Shown here: positions 16,545 through 24,993 of the stretch, piece by piece
Layout of the letters: each line of letters opens with the position of its first letter
How positions within the stretch are numbered: position 1 is the stretch's first letter
DNA from: an uncultured Paracoccaceae bacterium
GTDB taxonomy: Bacteria > Pseudomonadota > Alphaproteobacteria > Rhodobacterales > Rhodobacteraceae
Length of the DNA stretch: 35,106 nt
Reading direction: 5' to 3'
NCBI GenBank assembly: GCA_938028765.1
Contig: CALIZF010000007.1
Coordinates: forward strand, 1 to 35,106
The notes under the pieces: model-generated
The model's input: only the letters and a program-made list of their open reading frames with translations
What the model was told of the DNA's origin: nothing
Databases searched by the model: none
Made by a program: the position numbers and the translations under genes

Positions 16545-17582
16545 ATGACCGAAAGACCCTGGTGGCACCCCGAGCGCCACGCCGACCGTCGCCCCCTGCT
16601 GATCGCGCGCAACCGGATCGCGGCATCGGTCCGGGCGTGGTTCGCGGCGCAGGGGTTCACCGAGGTCGATCCCGCCGCCCTGCAGGTCAGCCCCGGCAAC
16701 GAGGCGCACCTGCACGCCTTCGCCACCTTGGCCACCGATGCGGCCGGCGGCACGCGGAGGCTCTACCTGCACACATCGCCCGAATTCGCGATGAAAAAGC
16801 TGCTCGCCGCGGGCGAGACGGCGATCTTCGCCCTCGCGCACGTCTGGCGGAACCGCGAGGGCGGCCCGCGCCATGCGGCCGAGTTCACCATGCTCGAATG
16901 GTATCGGGCGGGCGCGGACTACACCGCGCTGATGGGCGACTGCGCCGCCCTTCTGCGGCTTGCGGCCGAGGCTGCGGGGGCGGCCGCGCTGCGGCACGGC
17001 GGGGCGGTCTGCGACCCCTTCGCCGCGCCCGAGCGGCTGAGCGTCGCCGAGGCCTTCGCGCGCTTCGCAGGGGTCGATCTGCTCGCGACCCTCGACACCG
17101 GCGGCGCGACCGACCGCGGGGGGCTTGCCGCGCAGGCGGCCGCGGCGGGGCTGCGGGTCGCGGACGACGATACCTGGTCGGACATCTTCAGCCGCATCCT
17201 GGTGGCGCGGGTCGAACCGCAGCTCGGCCACGGCCGCCCGACCATCCTCGACCGCTATCCGGTGGCCGAGGCCGCACTGGCGCGCCCCTGCCCCGACGAC
17301 CCGCGCACGGCCGAACGGTTCGAGCTTTATGCCTGCGGCGTCGAACTCGCCAACGGCTTCGGCGAGTTGACCGACCCGGACGAACAGCGCCGCCGCTTCG
17401 CGGCCGAGATGGACGAGAAGGAACGCCTTTATGGCGAACGCTATCCGATCGACGAGGATTTCCTTGCCGCCCTGGCGGTCATGCCGCCCGCCAGCGGCAT
17501 CGCCCTGGGCTTCGACCGCCTGGTTATGCTGGCCACCGGCGCGCCGCGGCTGGGGGACGTGGTGTGGGTGGAGGCCAGCTAG
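16545..17582 (+). CDS. epmA: EF-P lysine lysyltransferase EpmA (GenX/PoxA)
   Basis: 345 residues. It is a class II lysyl-tRNA synthetase paralogue without the anticodon-binding domain; it ligates (R)-beta-lysine to K34 of EF-P. Visible: LYLHTSPEFAMKKLLAAG, motif 2 around VWRNREGGPRHAAEFTMLEW (about 102-121), GVELANGFGEL and motif 3 ASGIALGFDRLVML near the end. The length is close to E. coli EpmA (325). GAAGG precedes the ATG at 16545. It faces away from efp over a 102-bp promoter region. The aminomutase partner EpmB is not found next to it. Confidence 0.94.
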   Translation: MTERPWWHPERHADRRPLLIARNRIAASVRAWFAAQGFTEVDPAALQVSPGNEAHLHAFATLATDAAGGTRRLYLHTSPEFAMKKLLAAGETAIFALAHVWRNREGGPRHAAEFTMLEWYRAGADYTALMGDCAALLRLAAEAAGAAALRHGGAVCDPFAAPERLSVAEAFARFAGVDLLATLDTGGATDRGGLAAQAAAAGLRVADDDTWSDIFSRILVARVEPQLGHGRPTILDRYPVAEAALARPCPDDPRTAERFELYACGVELANGFGELTDPDEQRRRFAAEMDEKERLYGERYPIDEDFLAALAVMPPASGIALGFDRLVMLATGAPRLGDVVWVEAS

Positions 17583-17793
17583 CAGGACACCGGTCCGCCC
17601 GGCGGCAGCGCAGGGCCAGACGCCGCCGGGCCGGGCATCGGCAGGCTGCGACCGCGAAGAAAAGCGTTGCGGCGATGACGGCGCGCCGCAGTCGAGGGGC
17701 CTCGGCCGTGCCGGGTGGGCAACGCAGGCAGGCGAGGACGAAGCCCGGCGGACAAGCGATACCTTCCATCCCGCATCGGACGTCCCCCTTCCC

Positions 17794-18606
17794 TCACGCC
17801 CGCTCGAAGGCCACCTTCCGGCGGAGGAACAACCCCGCGCGGTCGCCGACCTGTGCGGGGTCGCCGGTCGTCAGGAAGCGCGGGCGGCCGCCGCGGCCGA
17901 GGAACTCGGGCCGGCGGGCGAGATAGTCGGCGAGCGATTCGGCCACCAGCGCGGGCTGCGAGAACACCTTGATGCCCGGGCCGAGCGCATCGGCGAAGAC
18001 CGATTCCAGCAGCGGATAGTGGGTGCAGCCCAGAACCGCGGCCTGCGGGCGGGGCATCCGGCGCTTCAGCGCGGCCACATGGGCGCGCACCAGCGTTTCG
18101 GCCAGCTCCAAGTCGCCCGCCTCGATCGCGTCCACCACGCCGCCGCAGGGTTGCGCCTCGACATCGACGCCGATGGCGCGGAAGGCAAGTTCGCGCTGGA
18201 AGGCGCGTGACGCGACCGTCGCCGGCGTGGCGAAGAGCGCGACATGCTTGACCCAGACCTCGCGCGGGGGGCTGTTGTCGCCCCAGGCGCGTTCGGTCAG
18301 CGCCTCGATCAGCGGGACGAACACGCCCAGCACCCGCTTGTCCTTGGGCACCCAGGTTTCCTGCATCCGTTTCAGCGCCGCCGCCGAGGCGGTATTGCAG
18401 GCCAGCACGACGAGCTCGCACCCCTCGTCCCACAGCCGCTCCACCCCCGCGCAGGTCAGGCGGAAAATGTCGTCGGCGTCGCGCACGCCGTAGGGCGCAT
18501 GGGCGTTGTCGCCGAGATAGACGAAGGGCACGTCCGGCAGCCGCGCCGCGCAGGCCCCGAGCACCGTGAGCCCGCCTAGCCCCGAATCGAACATGCCGAC
18601 CGCCAT
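17794..18606 (-). CDS. murI: glutamate racemase
   Basis: 270 residues. It interconverts L- and D-glutamate for peptidoglycan. The acid/base cysteines are present: C70 in LACNTASA and C194 in [20 protein letters not shown] (6-16) carries the conserved aspartate and [11 protein letters not shown] the conserved substrate-binding segment. I take the ATG at 18606 because family members begin MAVGxFDSG; an ATG at 18642 would overlap the upstream gene's stop codon and add 12 odd residues. It follows the PlsC-like gene with a gap of 32 nt that holds a GC-rich palindrome. Confidence 0.95.
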   Translation of the reverse strand: MAVGMFDSGLGGLTVLGACAARLPDVPFVYLGDNAHAPYGVRDADDIFRLTCAGVERLWDEGCELVVLACNTASAAALKRMQETWVPKDKRVLGVFVPLIEALTERAWGDNSPPREVWVKHVALFATPATVASRAFQRELAFRAIGVDVEAQPCGGVVDAIEAGDLELAETLVRAHVAALKRRMPRPQAAVLGCTHYPLLESVFADALGPGIKVFSQPALVAESLADYLARRPEFLGRGGRPRFLTTGDPAQVGDRAGLFLRRKVAFERA

Positions 18607-18622
18607 GCCGCACCCCCCCCCG

Positions 18623-18638
18623 CGGGGCCGCGGCCCCG
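18623..18638. repeat. 16-bp perfect GC palindrome between the acyltransferase and murI
   Basis: The sequence CGGGGCCGCGGCCCCG is its own reverse complement. It begins directly after the stop codon of the acyltransferase gene (minus strand), 16 nt before murI. No T-run follows, so it is not a normal terminator; in the transcript it could fold next to the murI ribosome binding site. Confidence 0.5.
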
Positions 18639-19514
18639 TCACGCCTTGTAGCGCGCCTCGAACTCGTAGCCGTAGCCGGCACGGCCCAGGGGCACCGGCG
18701 CAAGGTCATACGTCGCCTGACGCAGGAAATCCATCATCGCCTTGGGATCGCGCTTCAGGGGATCGAGCCGCGCCGCCGGGATCGGCTCGCCCACGACGCA
18801 GCGCACGGGTTCGTCCACGCGCGCGCGAAACTCCTTGATCAGCAGGGCAAGGCGCAGCGTCTGGTGCAGGTGGCTTGCGAGCTGGAACAGGCGCGAGTTG
18901 TGCCCGTCGAAATAGATCGGCACCACCGTGGCATCCGACCGGGCGATCATCTTGGCCGTGAAGTTGCGCCAGCCGGGATCGAGCGGCTGGCCGAAGGGCC
19001 GCAGCGCGGTGGACACGGTGCCGCCCGGGAAAACCCCAATGGCGCCCCCCTGCGCAAGGTAGTCGAGCGCCACCGCGCGGGTCTCAAGGTTGAGCCGCGT
19101 CGCCTCGCGGGTCTCGTCGAACGAGATGGGCAGGATGATCCGGTTCAGCGCCTCGGCCTTGCGGAACACCGAATTGGCAAGGATGCGGAAATCGCCCCGG
19201 GTCCGGTCGAGGATGTGACCCATCATCAGGCCGTCGAGGATACCGTAGGGATGGTTCGCGATCACGATCAGAGGCCCGTTCGCGGGGATGCTGGTCAGCG
19301 ACCCGCGCGTGATCTCCAGCGTCAGCCCGTAGCGGTCCACGATCACCTGCCAGAAGCTGCGGCCCTGTTCCACCTCGTGCTCGTAGCCCTCGGCCCGCCG
19401 GATCAGCGACAGCCGGCCCGTGGCGTTTTCGAGCACCCGGATCAGCGCTCGCCCGCCGCGGGTGCGCGCGGACGTGGCATAGGTGATGTCCCGGGTGATC
19501 TCGCGCTTCGACAT
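18639..19514 (-). CDS. PlsC-like lysophospholipid acyltransferase
   Basis: 291 residues. Likely transfers an acyl chain to a lysolipid acceptor at the cytoplasmic membrane. The acyltransferase signature is NHPYGILDG with H88 and D94 (five residues between, the spacing of the NHPxGxxDG subgroup rather than classical HX4D). VFPGGTVS replaces the usual [23 protein letters not shown] follows, also typical of the hemolysin-type subgroup. AGGAGG is 4-5 nt before the ATG at 19514. It is preceded by the oxidoreductase gene (86 nt) and followed by murI. The acceptor is unknown; lyso-ornithine lipid (OlsA role) or lysophosphatidate are candidates. Confidence 0.82.
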   Translation of the reverse strand: MSKREITRDITYATSARTRGGRALIRVLENATGRLSLIRRAEGYEHEVEQGRSFWQVIVDRYGLTLEITRGSLTSIPANGPLIVIANHPYGILDGLMMGHILDRTRGDFRILANSVFRKAEALNRIILPISFDETREATRLNLETRAVALDYLAQGGAIGVFPGGTVSTALRPFGQPLDPGWRNFTAKMIARSDATVVPIYFDGHNSRLFQLASHLHQTLRLALLIKEFRARVDEPVRCVVGEPIPAARLDPLKRDPKAMMDFLRQATYDLAPVPLGRAGYGYEFEARYKA

Positions 19515-19600
19515 CGCGCCTCCTGTGATCCGTTTCCGCGCCGCCTGACCCGCCTCTATCGCGGTATCGCGTGACAGTCCTGCGACAGTTTCGTGCGCCG

Positions 19601-22600
19601 CTATTCCGCCGCCTGCGCCTGCGGCGCGCCGCCTGCGCGGATGGCCGCCAGCAGGTCCTCGCGCCGCTTCGCCGCCCTGGCCGCGTTCGCCTCCTTCACC
19701 GGGCCGAAGCCGCGGATCTCGAGCGGCAGGGCGGCCAGCGCCACGGCCGCATCGCGGGTGGCTGGCGTCACCGCCGCCAGCACCTCGGCCATGTCGGCCT
19801 CGTACTGCGCGATCAGGGCGCGTTCCATCTTCCGCTCGGCGTTCCATGCGAAGGGATCGAGCCGCGTGCCGCGCAGATGCTTCATCCGGGCGAGCCAGCG
19901 GAACGCGGTCAGCATCCACGGGCCGAAGGCGCGCTTCTTCGGCCGGCCGTTCGCGTCGCGCCCCGGCAGCAGGGGCGGCGCGAGGTGGAAGGTCGGCCGC
20001 AGCGCGCCGTCGAACTCGGCCCGCGCCTTGTCCAGCGTCTCGAGGTGCAGCCGCGCGATTTCGTATTCGTCCTTGATCGCCAGCAGCTTGTGGTAGCCGT
20101 GCGCGACCGCCTCCTTGAGCTTCGGGTCGGTCACGGCATCGACCATCCGACGGTAGCGGGCGGCGTAGGCGGCATCCTGATAGGCGGTCAGGTGCCGTTC
20201 GCGGAAGGCGATCGCCTCGTCGAGCGACCTGGGCCGCGCGGCCGTCTCTGGCTGCAGCACGGCCGCCGCGCGGTCGGGATCAAGGGCGGCCCAACGGCCG
20301 ATCTCGAACGCGCGCCGGTTGGCCTCGACCGAGGCCTGGTTTAGCTCGATCGCCCGATGGATCGCGGCGCGGCTGAGCGGCACGAGCCCTCGCTGCCACG
20401 CCGCCCCGAACACCATCATGTTCGAGTAAATCGAATCCCCCATGGTGGCGCGCGCGAGTTCCGACGCATCGAACAGCGACAGCCGGTCCTTCAGCCGCGC
20501 CTCGAGCGCGAGCGCGAGCCGATCCGAGGGCAGGCGGAACTCGGTGTTGCGGGTAAACTCGCCGGTGATGATCTCGTGGCTGTTCACCACGGCGCCGGTC
20601 CGGCCGGCGGTCATCAGGCCGATCGTCCTCGCCCCCGCCGTCACCACAAGGTCGCCGCCGATCACCGCGTCGGCCTCGCCGGTCGCGACGCGGATGGCGC
20701 TGATGTCCTCGGGCCGTTCGGCAAGGCGGCAGTGGATGTGCACCGCCCCCCCTTTCTGCGCGAGGCCAGCCATCTCCATCATGCCCGCACCCTTGCCGTC
20801 GAGGTGCGCGGCCATCGCCATGATCGCGCCCACGGTGACGACGCCGGTCCCGCCGACGCCTGTGATGACGACGTTCCAGGTGCCCTCGATCTGCGGCAGC
20901 GCGGGGTCGGGCAGGTCAGGCAGATCCAGCGCGGCGGTCGCGGCCCGCTTCGGCCGCGCCCCGTCGAGCGTCACGAAGGACGGGCAGAAGCCGTTAAGGC
21001 AGCTGAAGTCCTTGTTGCACGATGACTGGTCGATCGCGCGCTTGCGCCCCAGTTCCGTCTCGACCGGCACGATCGAGACGCAGTTCGACTGCACCCCGCA
21101 GTCGCCGCAGCCCTCGCAGACGTCGGTGTTGATGAACACGCGCCGGTCGGGGTCGGGGAAGGCGCCGCGCTTCCGGCGCCGGCGCTTCTCGGCCGCACAG
21201 GTCTGGATATAGACCATCGCCGTCACGCCGGGGATCTTCCGCAGGCGTTCCTGCACCGGCATCAGCTCGTCCCGCGGCGCCTTTTCGATCCCGGACGGGA
21301 AAGCCGCCCAGTTGATCTTCTCCTTCGGATCATAGACGACCGCGACCTTCTTCACGCCGAAGGCGAGCAGTTCGCGCACGATCCGCTGGGGCGTGAGGTC
21401 GCCTTCGTTCGGCTGCCCGCCCGTCATGGCGACCGCGTCGTTGAAAAGGATCTTGTAGGTGATGTTGGTGCCGGCGGCGATGGCCGCGCGGATCGCCAGC
21501 ACGCCCGAATGGTTGTAGGTGCCGTCGCCGAGGTTCTGGAACACGTGGGGCGTGGTGGAGAACGGCGCCTCGCCGATCCAGTTCGCCCCCTCGCCGCCCA
21601 TCTGGGTGAAGCCGGTGGTGCTGCGGTCCATCCACTGAACCATGTAGTGGCAGCCGATGCCCGCATAGGCGCGGCTGCCCTCGGGCACCTTCGTCGAGGT
21701 GTTGTGCGGGCAGCCCGAACAGAAATAGGGCAGACGCGCCGCGATGTCGGTCGCGTTGTCGGCTTTTCTTTCTTCCTCAAGCCGATGCATGGCGGCCTTG
21801 AGGCGGTCGGTGCCGCGCCCCTCCTCTAGCAGGATCGCGCCCAGCCGTTCCGCGATCAGGTGGGGGTCCAGCGCGTAGCGGGTGGGGAAAAGCTCCACCT
21901 GTCGCCCGTTCTCCCAGGTGTCGCCCTTGTGCCAGCCGTAGACGCGCCGGCCGCGGCGATCGTCGAAGATCGCCTCCTTCACCTGCACTTCGATCAGCTT
22001 GCGCTTTTCCTCGACCACCACGATGAGGTCGAGGCCCTCGGCGAAGTCGTGAAACGACCGCATGTCGAGCGGGAACACTTGCGCGACCTTGTAGGTCGTG
22101 ATGCCGAGCCGCTCCGCCTCGGCCGCGTCGATCCCCAGAAGCGACAGGGCATGCTGCAGATCCAGCCAGTTCTTGCCGGCCGCCACCAGCCCGATCTTGG
22201 CCCCCGGCCGTCCCCACACCCGCCGGTCGATCCGGTTGGCGCGGGCGAAGGCCTCGGCGGCGAAGCGCTTGTAGTCGATCATCCGCGCTTCCTGCGCCAC
22301 CGGCGTATCGATCAAGCGGATGTTGAGCCCGCCGGGCGGCGTCGCGAAGTCGGGCGTCACGAACGACAGGCGGTGCGGATCGCCATGCACCACCGACGTG
22401 GCCTCGACCGTGTCCTTCATCGTCTTGAGGCCGACCCAGACGCCCGCGAATCGGCTCAGCGCCCAGCCGTAGAGCCCCAGATCGAGGATCTCCTGCACTC
22501 CCGCGGGCGACACCACGGGCATGTAGGCATCGACCAGCGCCCAGTCCGACTGATGCAGCGTGGTCGAGCTTTCGCCCGTGTGGTCGTCGCCCATGGCCAT

Positions 22601-23023
22601 CAGGACGCCGCCGTGCCGCGACGTGCCAGCCATGTTGGCATGCCGCATCACGTCGCCCGACCGGTCCACCCCCGGCCCCTTGCCATACCACAGGGCAAAG
22701 ACCCCGTCGTATTTCCCCTCGCCGCGCAATTCCGCCTGCTGGCACCCCCAGATCGCCGTGGCCGCCAAATCCTCGTTCAGGCCGGGCTGGAAGGTGATGT
22801 CGTTGGCCGACAGGATCTTGCCCGCCCGGGTCATCTGCTGGTCCACGGCACCCAGCGGACTGCCGCGATAACCCGTCACATAGCCCGCCGTGTTGAGCCC
22901 CGCCGCACGGTCGCGCGCCTTCTGCATCAGCATCAGCCGCACCAGCGCCTGGGTTCCGTTCAGAAGGACCGGCGACTTCGCCAGATCGAACCGGTCGTTC
23001 AGCGTGACATCCGCAAGGCCCAT
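19601..23023 (-). CDS. indolepyruvate ferredoxin oxidoreductase, fused alpha-gamma form
   Basis: 1140 residues. It oxidatively decarboxylates aryl 2-oxo acids (indolepyruvate, phenylpyruvate) to aryl-acetyl-CoA with ferredoxin as acceptor. The N-terminal pyrimidine domain contains NTAGYVTGYRGSPLG; the TPP-binding region contains CSGCPHNTS and GIGCHYM, then a GGEGANWIG stretch; a reduced cluster segment CEGCGDCGVQSNC lies near residue 690; the C-terminal gamma domain starts near VVITGVGGTGVVTVGAI. The fused single-chain architecture is that of aerobic alphaproteobacteria. GGAGG is 5 nt before the ATG at 23023. It is divergent from a LysR gene with a palindromic operator between. Confidence 0.9.
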   Translation of the reverse strand: MGLADVTLNDRFDLAKSPVLLNGTQALVRLMLMQKARDRAAGLNTAGYVTGYRGSPLGAVDQQMTRAGKILSANDITFQPGLNEDLAATAIWGCQQAELRGEGKYDGVFALWYGKGPGVDRSGDVMRHANMAGTSRHGGVLMAMGDDHTGESSTTLHQSDWALVDAYMPVVSPAGVQEILDLGLYGWALSRFAGVWVGLKTMKDTVEATSVVHGDPHRLSFVTPDFATPPGGLNIRLIDTPVAQEARMIDYKRFAAEAFARANRIDRRVWGRPGAKIGLVAAGKNWLDLQHALSLLGIDAAEAERLGITTYKVAQVFPLDMRSFHDFAEGLDLIVVVEEKRKLIEVQVKEAIFDDRRGRRVYGWHKGDTWENGRQVELFPTRYALDPHLIAERLGAILLEEGRGTDRLKAAMHRLEEERKADNATDIAARLPYFCSGCPHNTSTKVPEGSRAYAGIGCHYMVQWMDRSTTGFTQMGGEGANWIGEAPFSTTPHVFQNLGDGTYNHSGVLAIRAAIAAGTNITYKILFNDAVAMTGGQPNEGDLTPQRIVRELLAFGVKKVAVVYDPKEKINWAAFPSGIEKAPRDELMPVQERLRKIPGVTAMVYIQTCAAEKRRRRKRGAFPDPDRRVFINTDVCEGCGDCGVQSNCVSIVPVETELGRKRAIDQSSCNKDFSCLNGFCPSFVTLDGARPKRAATAALDLPDLPDPALPQIEGTWNVVITGVGGTGVVTVGAIMAMAAHLDGKGAGMMEMAGLAQKGGAVHIHCRLAERPEDISAIRVATGEADAVIGGDLVVTAGARTIGLMTAGRTGAVVNSHEIITGEFTRNTEFRLPSDRLALALEARLKDRLSLFDASELARATMGDSIYSNMMVFGAAWQRGLVPLSRAAIHRAIELNQASVEANRRAFEIGRWAALDPDRAAAVLQPETAARPRSLDEAIAFRERHLTAYQDAAYAARYRRMVDAVTDPKLKEAVAHGYHKLLAIKDEYEIARLHLETLDKARAEFDGALRPTFHLAPPLLPGRDANGRPKKRAFGPWMLTAFRWLARMKHLRGTRLDPFAWNAERKMERALIAQYEADMAEVLAAVTPATRDAAVALAALPLEIRGFGPVKEANAARAAKRREDLLAAIRAGGAPQAQAAE

Positions 23024-23046
23024 GAACCCCTCCGCGTTGCACCTCA

Positions 23047-23075
23047 ATTATAGGTCACTTTTGCTGACCTATAAA
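23047..23075 (-). promoter_or_regulatory. predicted sigma70-type promoter of the oxidoreductase gene
   Basis: On the minus strand the -10 hexamer is a perfect TATAAT (23052-23047) and 17 nt upstream lies TTTATA (23075-23070), a 4/6 match to TTGACA. Transcription would begin near 23040, giving a 5' leader of about 17 nt with the GGAGG. This is one of few AT-rich spots in the window. Confidence 0.7.
23048..23074. promoter_or_regulatory. operator-like perfect inverted repeat in the lysR/oxidoreductase gap
   Basis: TTATAGGTCA-N7-TGACCTATAA, two 10-bp arms with no mismatch around a CTTTTGC spacer. It covers the region from -10 to -35 of the predicted oxidoreductase promoter and lies 86 bp before the lysR start. 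The arrangement suits a transcription factor, most simply the divergent LysR protein, but MarR, TetR or GntR proteins are possible. Confidence 0.75.
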
Positions 23076-23159
23076 GCCCCTTTCCGAGGCCGGTTTCGTT
23101 TGCGCGACCGTTAGCGCCACCGTATCAGACCATTGCGCCGGAAGGGGAGTGACTGTGCC

Positions 23160-24065
23160 GTGAGTGTCGCGATGGACTGGGACAAGCTTCGGATCTTTCA
23201 CGCCGTGGCGGACGCGGGCAGCCTGACCCACGCCGGCGAGACCCTGCATCTCAGCCAGTCGGCCGTCAGCCGGCAGATCCGCGCGCTGGAGGAAAGCCTC
23301 GATACCACCCTGTTCCACCGCCACGCGCGCGGGTTGATTCTCACCGAACAGGGAGAACTGCTGTTCGAGGCGACGAAGGCGATGGTCAAACGGCTCGAGG
23401 CCGCCGCCGCCCGCATCCGGGATTCGGCCGACGAGGTGTTCGGCGAGTTGCGCGTCACGACCACGACCGGTTTCGGCACGCTGTGGCTGGTGCCCCGTCT
23501 CGCCTCGCTCTACCGCGCCTATCCGGACCTGCGCATCAACCTGATGCTGGAGGAACGGGTGCTGGACCTGCCGATGCGCGAGGCCGACGTGGCAATCCGC
23601 ATGAAGGAACCGAGCCAGGCCGATCTGATCCGCAAGCGGCTGATGAACATCCGGATGCGTCTCTACGCCAGCCCGGGCTACGTCGCCGCGAAGGGCGTGC
23701 CGGACACGATCGCGGACTTGCGCGGGCACCGGCTGATCTGTCAGCAGGCCGGGGCGGCGCAGGTTTCGGCCGGGGCGCAGCTGGTCGCGCGCCTGATGGC
23801 CGAACAGCCGGGCTCGGTGCTGCATGTGAACAACTACTTCGGCGTGCTGCAGGGGGTCTTGAACGACCTTGGCATCGGGGCGCTGCCGGATTACCTGACG
23901 GCCGACTTTCCCGAACTCGTCCGGGTGCTGCCGGAGGTTGAATCGGTCGAGGTGCCGGTGTTCCTCGCCTACCCCGAGGAACTGCGGCACTCCCGCCGCG
24001 TCGCGGTGTTCCGCGACTTCGTGACCGACGAGGTGATGGCCTTTCGCAAGGTCGCCCGCGACTGA
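23160..24065 (+). CDS. LysR-family transcriptional regulator
   Basis: 301 residues. N-terminal winged helix-turn-helix (about residues 6-65: KLRIFHAVADAGSLTHAGETLHLSQSAVSRQI split by the turn), linker helix, and a periplasmic-binding-like effector domain (about 95-295). The GTG at 23160 fits best with GGGGAG 10 nt upstream; an in-frame ATG at 23172 (MDWDKLRIF) is an alternative and is closer to the conserved start. It is divergent from the oxidoreductase gene and probably regulates it and/or itself through the inverted repeat between them. The effector is unknown. Confidence 0.9.
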   Translation: MSVAMDWDKLRIFHAVADAGSLTHAGETLHLSQSAVSRQIRALEESLDTTLFHRHARGLILTEQGELLFEATKAMVKRLEAAAARIRDSADEVFGELRVTTTTGFGTLWLVPRLASLYRAYPDLRINLMLEERVLDLPMREADVAIRMKEPSQADLIRKRLMNIRMRLYASPGYVAAKGVPDTIADLRGHRLICQQAGAAQVSAGAQLVARLMAEQPGSVLHVNNYFGVLQGVLNDLGIGALPDYLTADFPELVRVLPEVESVEVPVFLAYPEELRHSRRVAVFRDFVTDEVMAFRKVARD

Positions 24066-24077
24066 CGACCGGTGCCG

Positions 24078-24100
24078 CGCCATGCGCACGGCGCATGGCG
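24078..24100 (+). repeat. stem-loop directly after lysR
   Basis: CGCCATGCGC-ACG-GCGCATGGCG, a perfect 10-bp stem with a 3-nt loop, 12 nt after the lysR stop codon, followed at once by a smaller stem (GGACA-TGC-TGTCC). No T-run follows, so it may protect the mRNA 3' end rather than terminate. Confidence 0.6.
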
Positions 24101-24163
24101 GACATGCTGTCCCCGCGCCGCGCGCAGCCTTGATCCCTGCTGCAACGCAGCTTAACTCCTCGT

Positions 24164-24238
24164 CCGGAAGCGGCAATGGTTTTGACGCTTCTACCTCCCT
24201 GTTGGACTTCGGCCGAGCGCAAGCTCGGCCTTTTTTTT
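24164..24238 (+). ncRNA. candidate small RNA or lysR 3'UTR ending at the terminator
   Basis: About 75 nt of non-coding, relatively AT-rich sequence ends in a textbook intrinsic terminator 173 nt past lysR. It contains the pyrimidine-rich tract CTACCTCCCTG (24191-24201), which could pair with Shine-Dalgarno sequences, and possible weak promoter elements TTGATC (24130) and TTAACT (24152) 16 nt apart. It may equally be only the tail of the lysR mRNA. Boundaries are a guess. Confidence 0.35.
24211..24238 (+). terminator. strong intrinsic terminator
   Basis: GGCCGAGC-GCAA-GCTCGGCC, an 8-bp perfect stem with a GNRA tetraloop, followed by eight T. It acts on plus-strand transcripts (lysR and/or a small RNA). 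It is the only clear T-run terminator in the window. Confidence 0.93.
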
Positions 24239-24378
24239 CGCCTGCGCGTCCTGTGCCGAACTCCGCAGCAGATCGATCCGGGATCGCCCGCAATGCGGGC
24301 AACCCGCGAAGCCCGGACACGCGATGCGCGCACTGGCGGCGCGGCCCGCTGCGCCAAACCGGGGCGCCGCAGGGCCGG

Positions 24379-24451
24379 TAGGCCCGGAGGGATTCGAACC
24401 CCCAGCCAAGGCGTTATGAGCGCCCCGCTCTGACCGTTGAGCTACGGGCCC
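24379..24451 (-). tRNA. tRNA with anticodon CAU (elongator Met or Ile2)
   Basis: A 73-nt cloverleaf: acceptor GGGCCCG/CGGGCCT (G1-U72 wobble), D arm GCTC/GAGC, anticodon stem GGGCG/CGCCT with loop CTCATAA, variable loop TGGCT, T arm GGGGG/CCCTC with TTCGAAT, discriminator A73. The CAU anticodon reads Met, or AUA if C34 becomes lysidine (tRNA-Ile2, TilS substrate); the G27-U43 pair and TTGG-type variable region recall E. coli tRNA-Ile2, so I leave both open. It is not the initiator (no GGG/CCC anticodon stem, and 1-72 pairs as G-U). The 3' end continues CCG, so CCA is not fully encoded. Confidence 0.9.
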
Positions 24452-24993
24452 GGCCCCGTTCTCGGTGGCAGATCGGCCGCGGCCGGTCAAGCGCGGGACT
24501 GGACGGGCGGCGTCGGGTCTGCGAGGCTCGGGGCATGGTGCGGCGGGCCACGGGATGGACGCCCGACCCCGGACAGATGGCGCTGACGCCGCCGGTGTCG
24601 GGGAACGCGGTCAACGGCCTTGGCAGTGCCGCACCGCGGCGCGCGCGGCACGTCTACTGGGCGGCCGATCCCGCGACGATCCCACACGGGGCGGTTCAGG
24701 GTTGGTTCTACCGCCACAACGACCGGCCAAGGCCGGCTGCGCGATCTGTCTTGCAGTCTGCCCGTTCTCGGACCCCGCGCATGGCCCTGCACTGGCGGCG
24801 AAGCTGGACCGTCGCAGGGCGCGGCGAGGTGGATCGGCCGCCATCCCGTGCTGACGCGGAAAGCGATGCCGTCCGCCTGAAACAACCCACGCCCGCCGCC
24901 GCGGGCGGTCAGTTCCGCATTGTCGAAGGCGTCGCGCGTGCAGGCGCGGGCGTAGTGCCGGATCGCGCGGTTGATCTCGGGCGGGGGCTGCGG
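24452..24993. other. about 540 bp without a recognisable gene
   Basis: Open frames run through on both strands, one of them the read-through of the cyclase pseudogene frame (IRHYARACTRDAFDNAEL near 24920), but none matches a family I know. Codon patterns look random after about 24860. It probably contains the tRNA promoter and the degraded 3' end of the neighbouring pseudogene. Confidence 0.5.

Noticed and set aside
17524..17769. 81-codon minus-strand frame between epmA and murI, checked as an epmB remnant
   Set aside because: Overlaps the epmA 3' end, no radical-SAM or KamA motif, Arg/Pro-rich noise.
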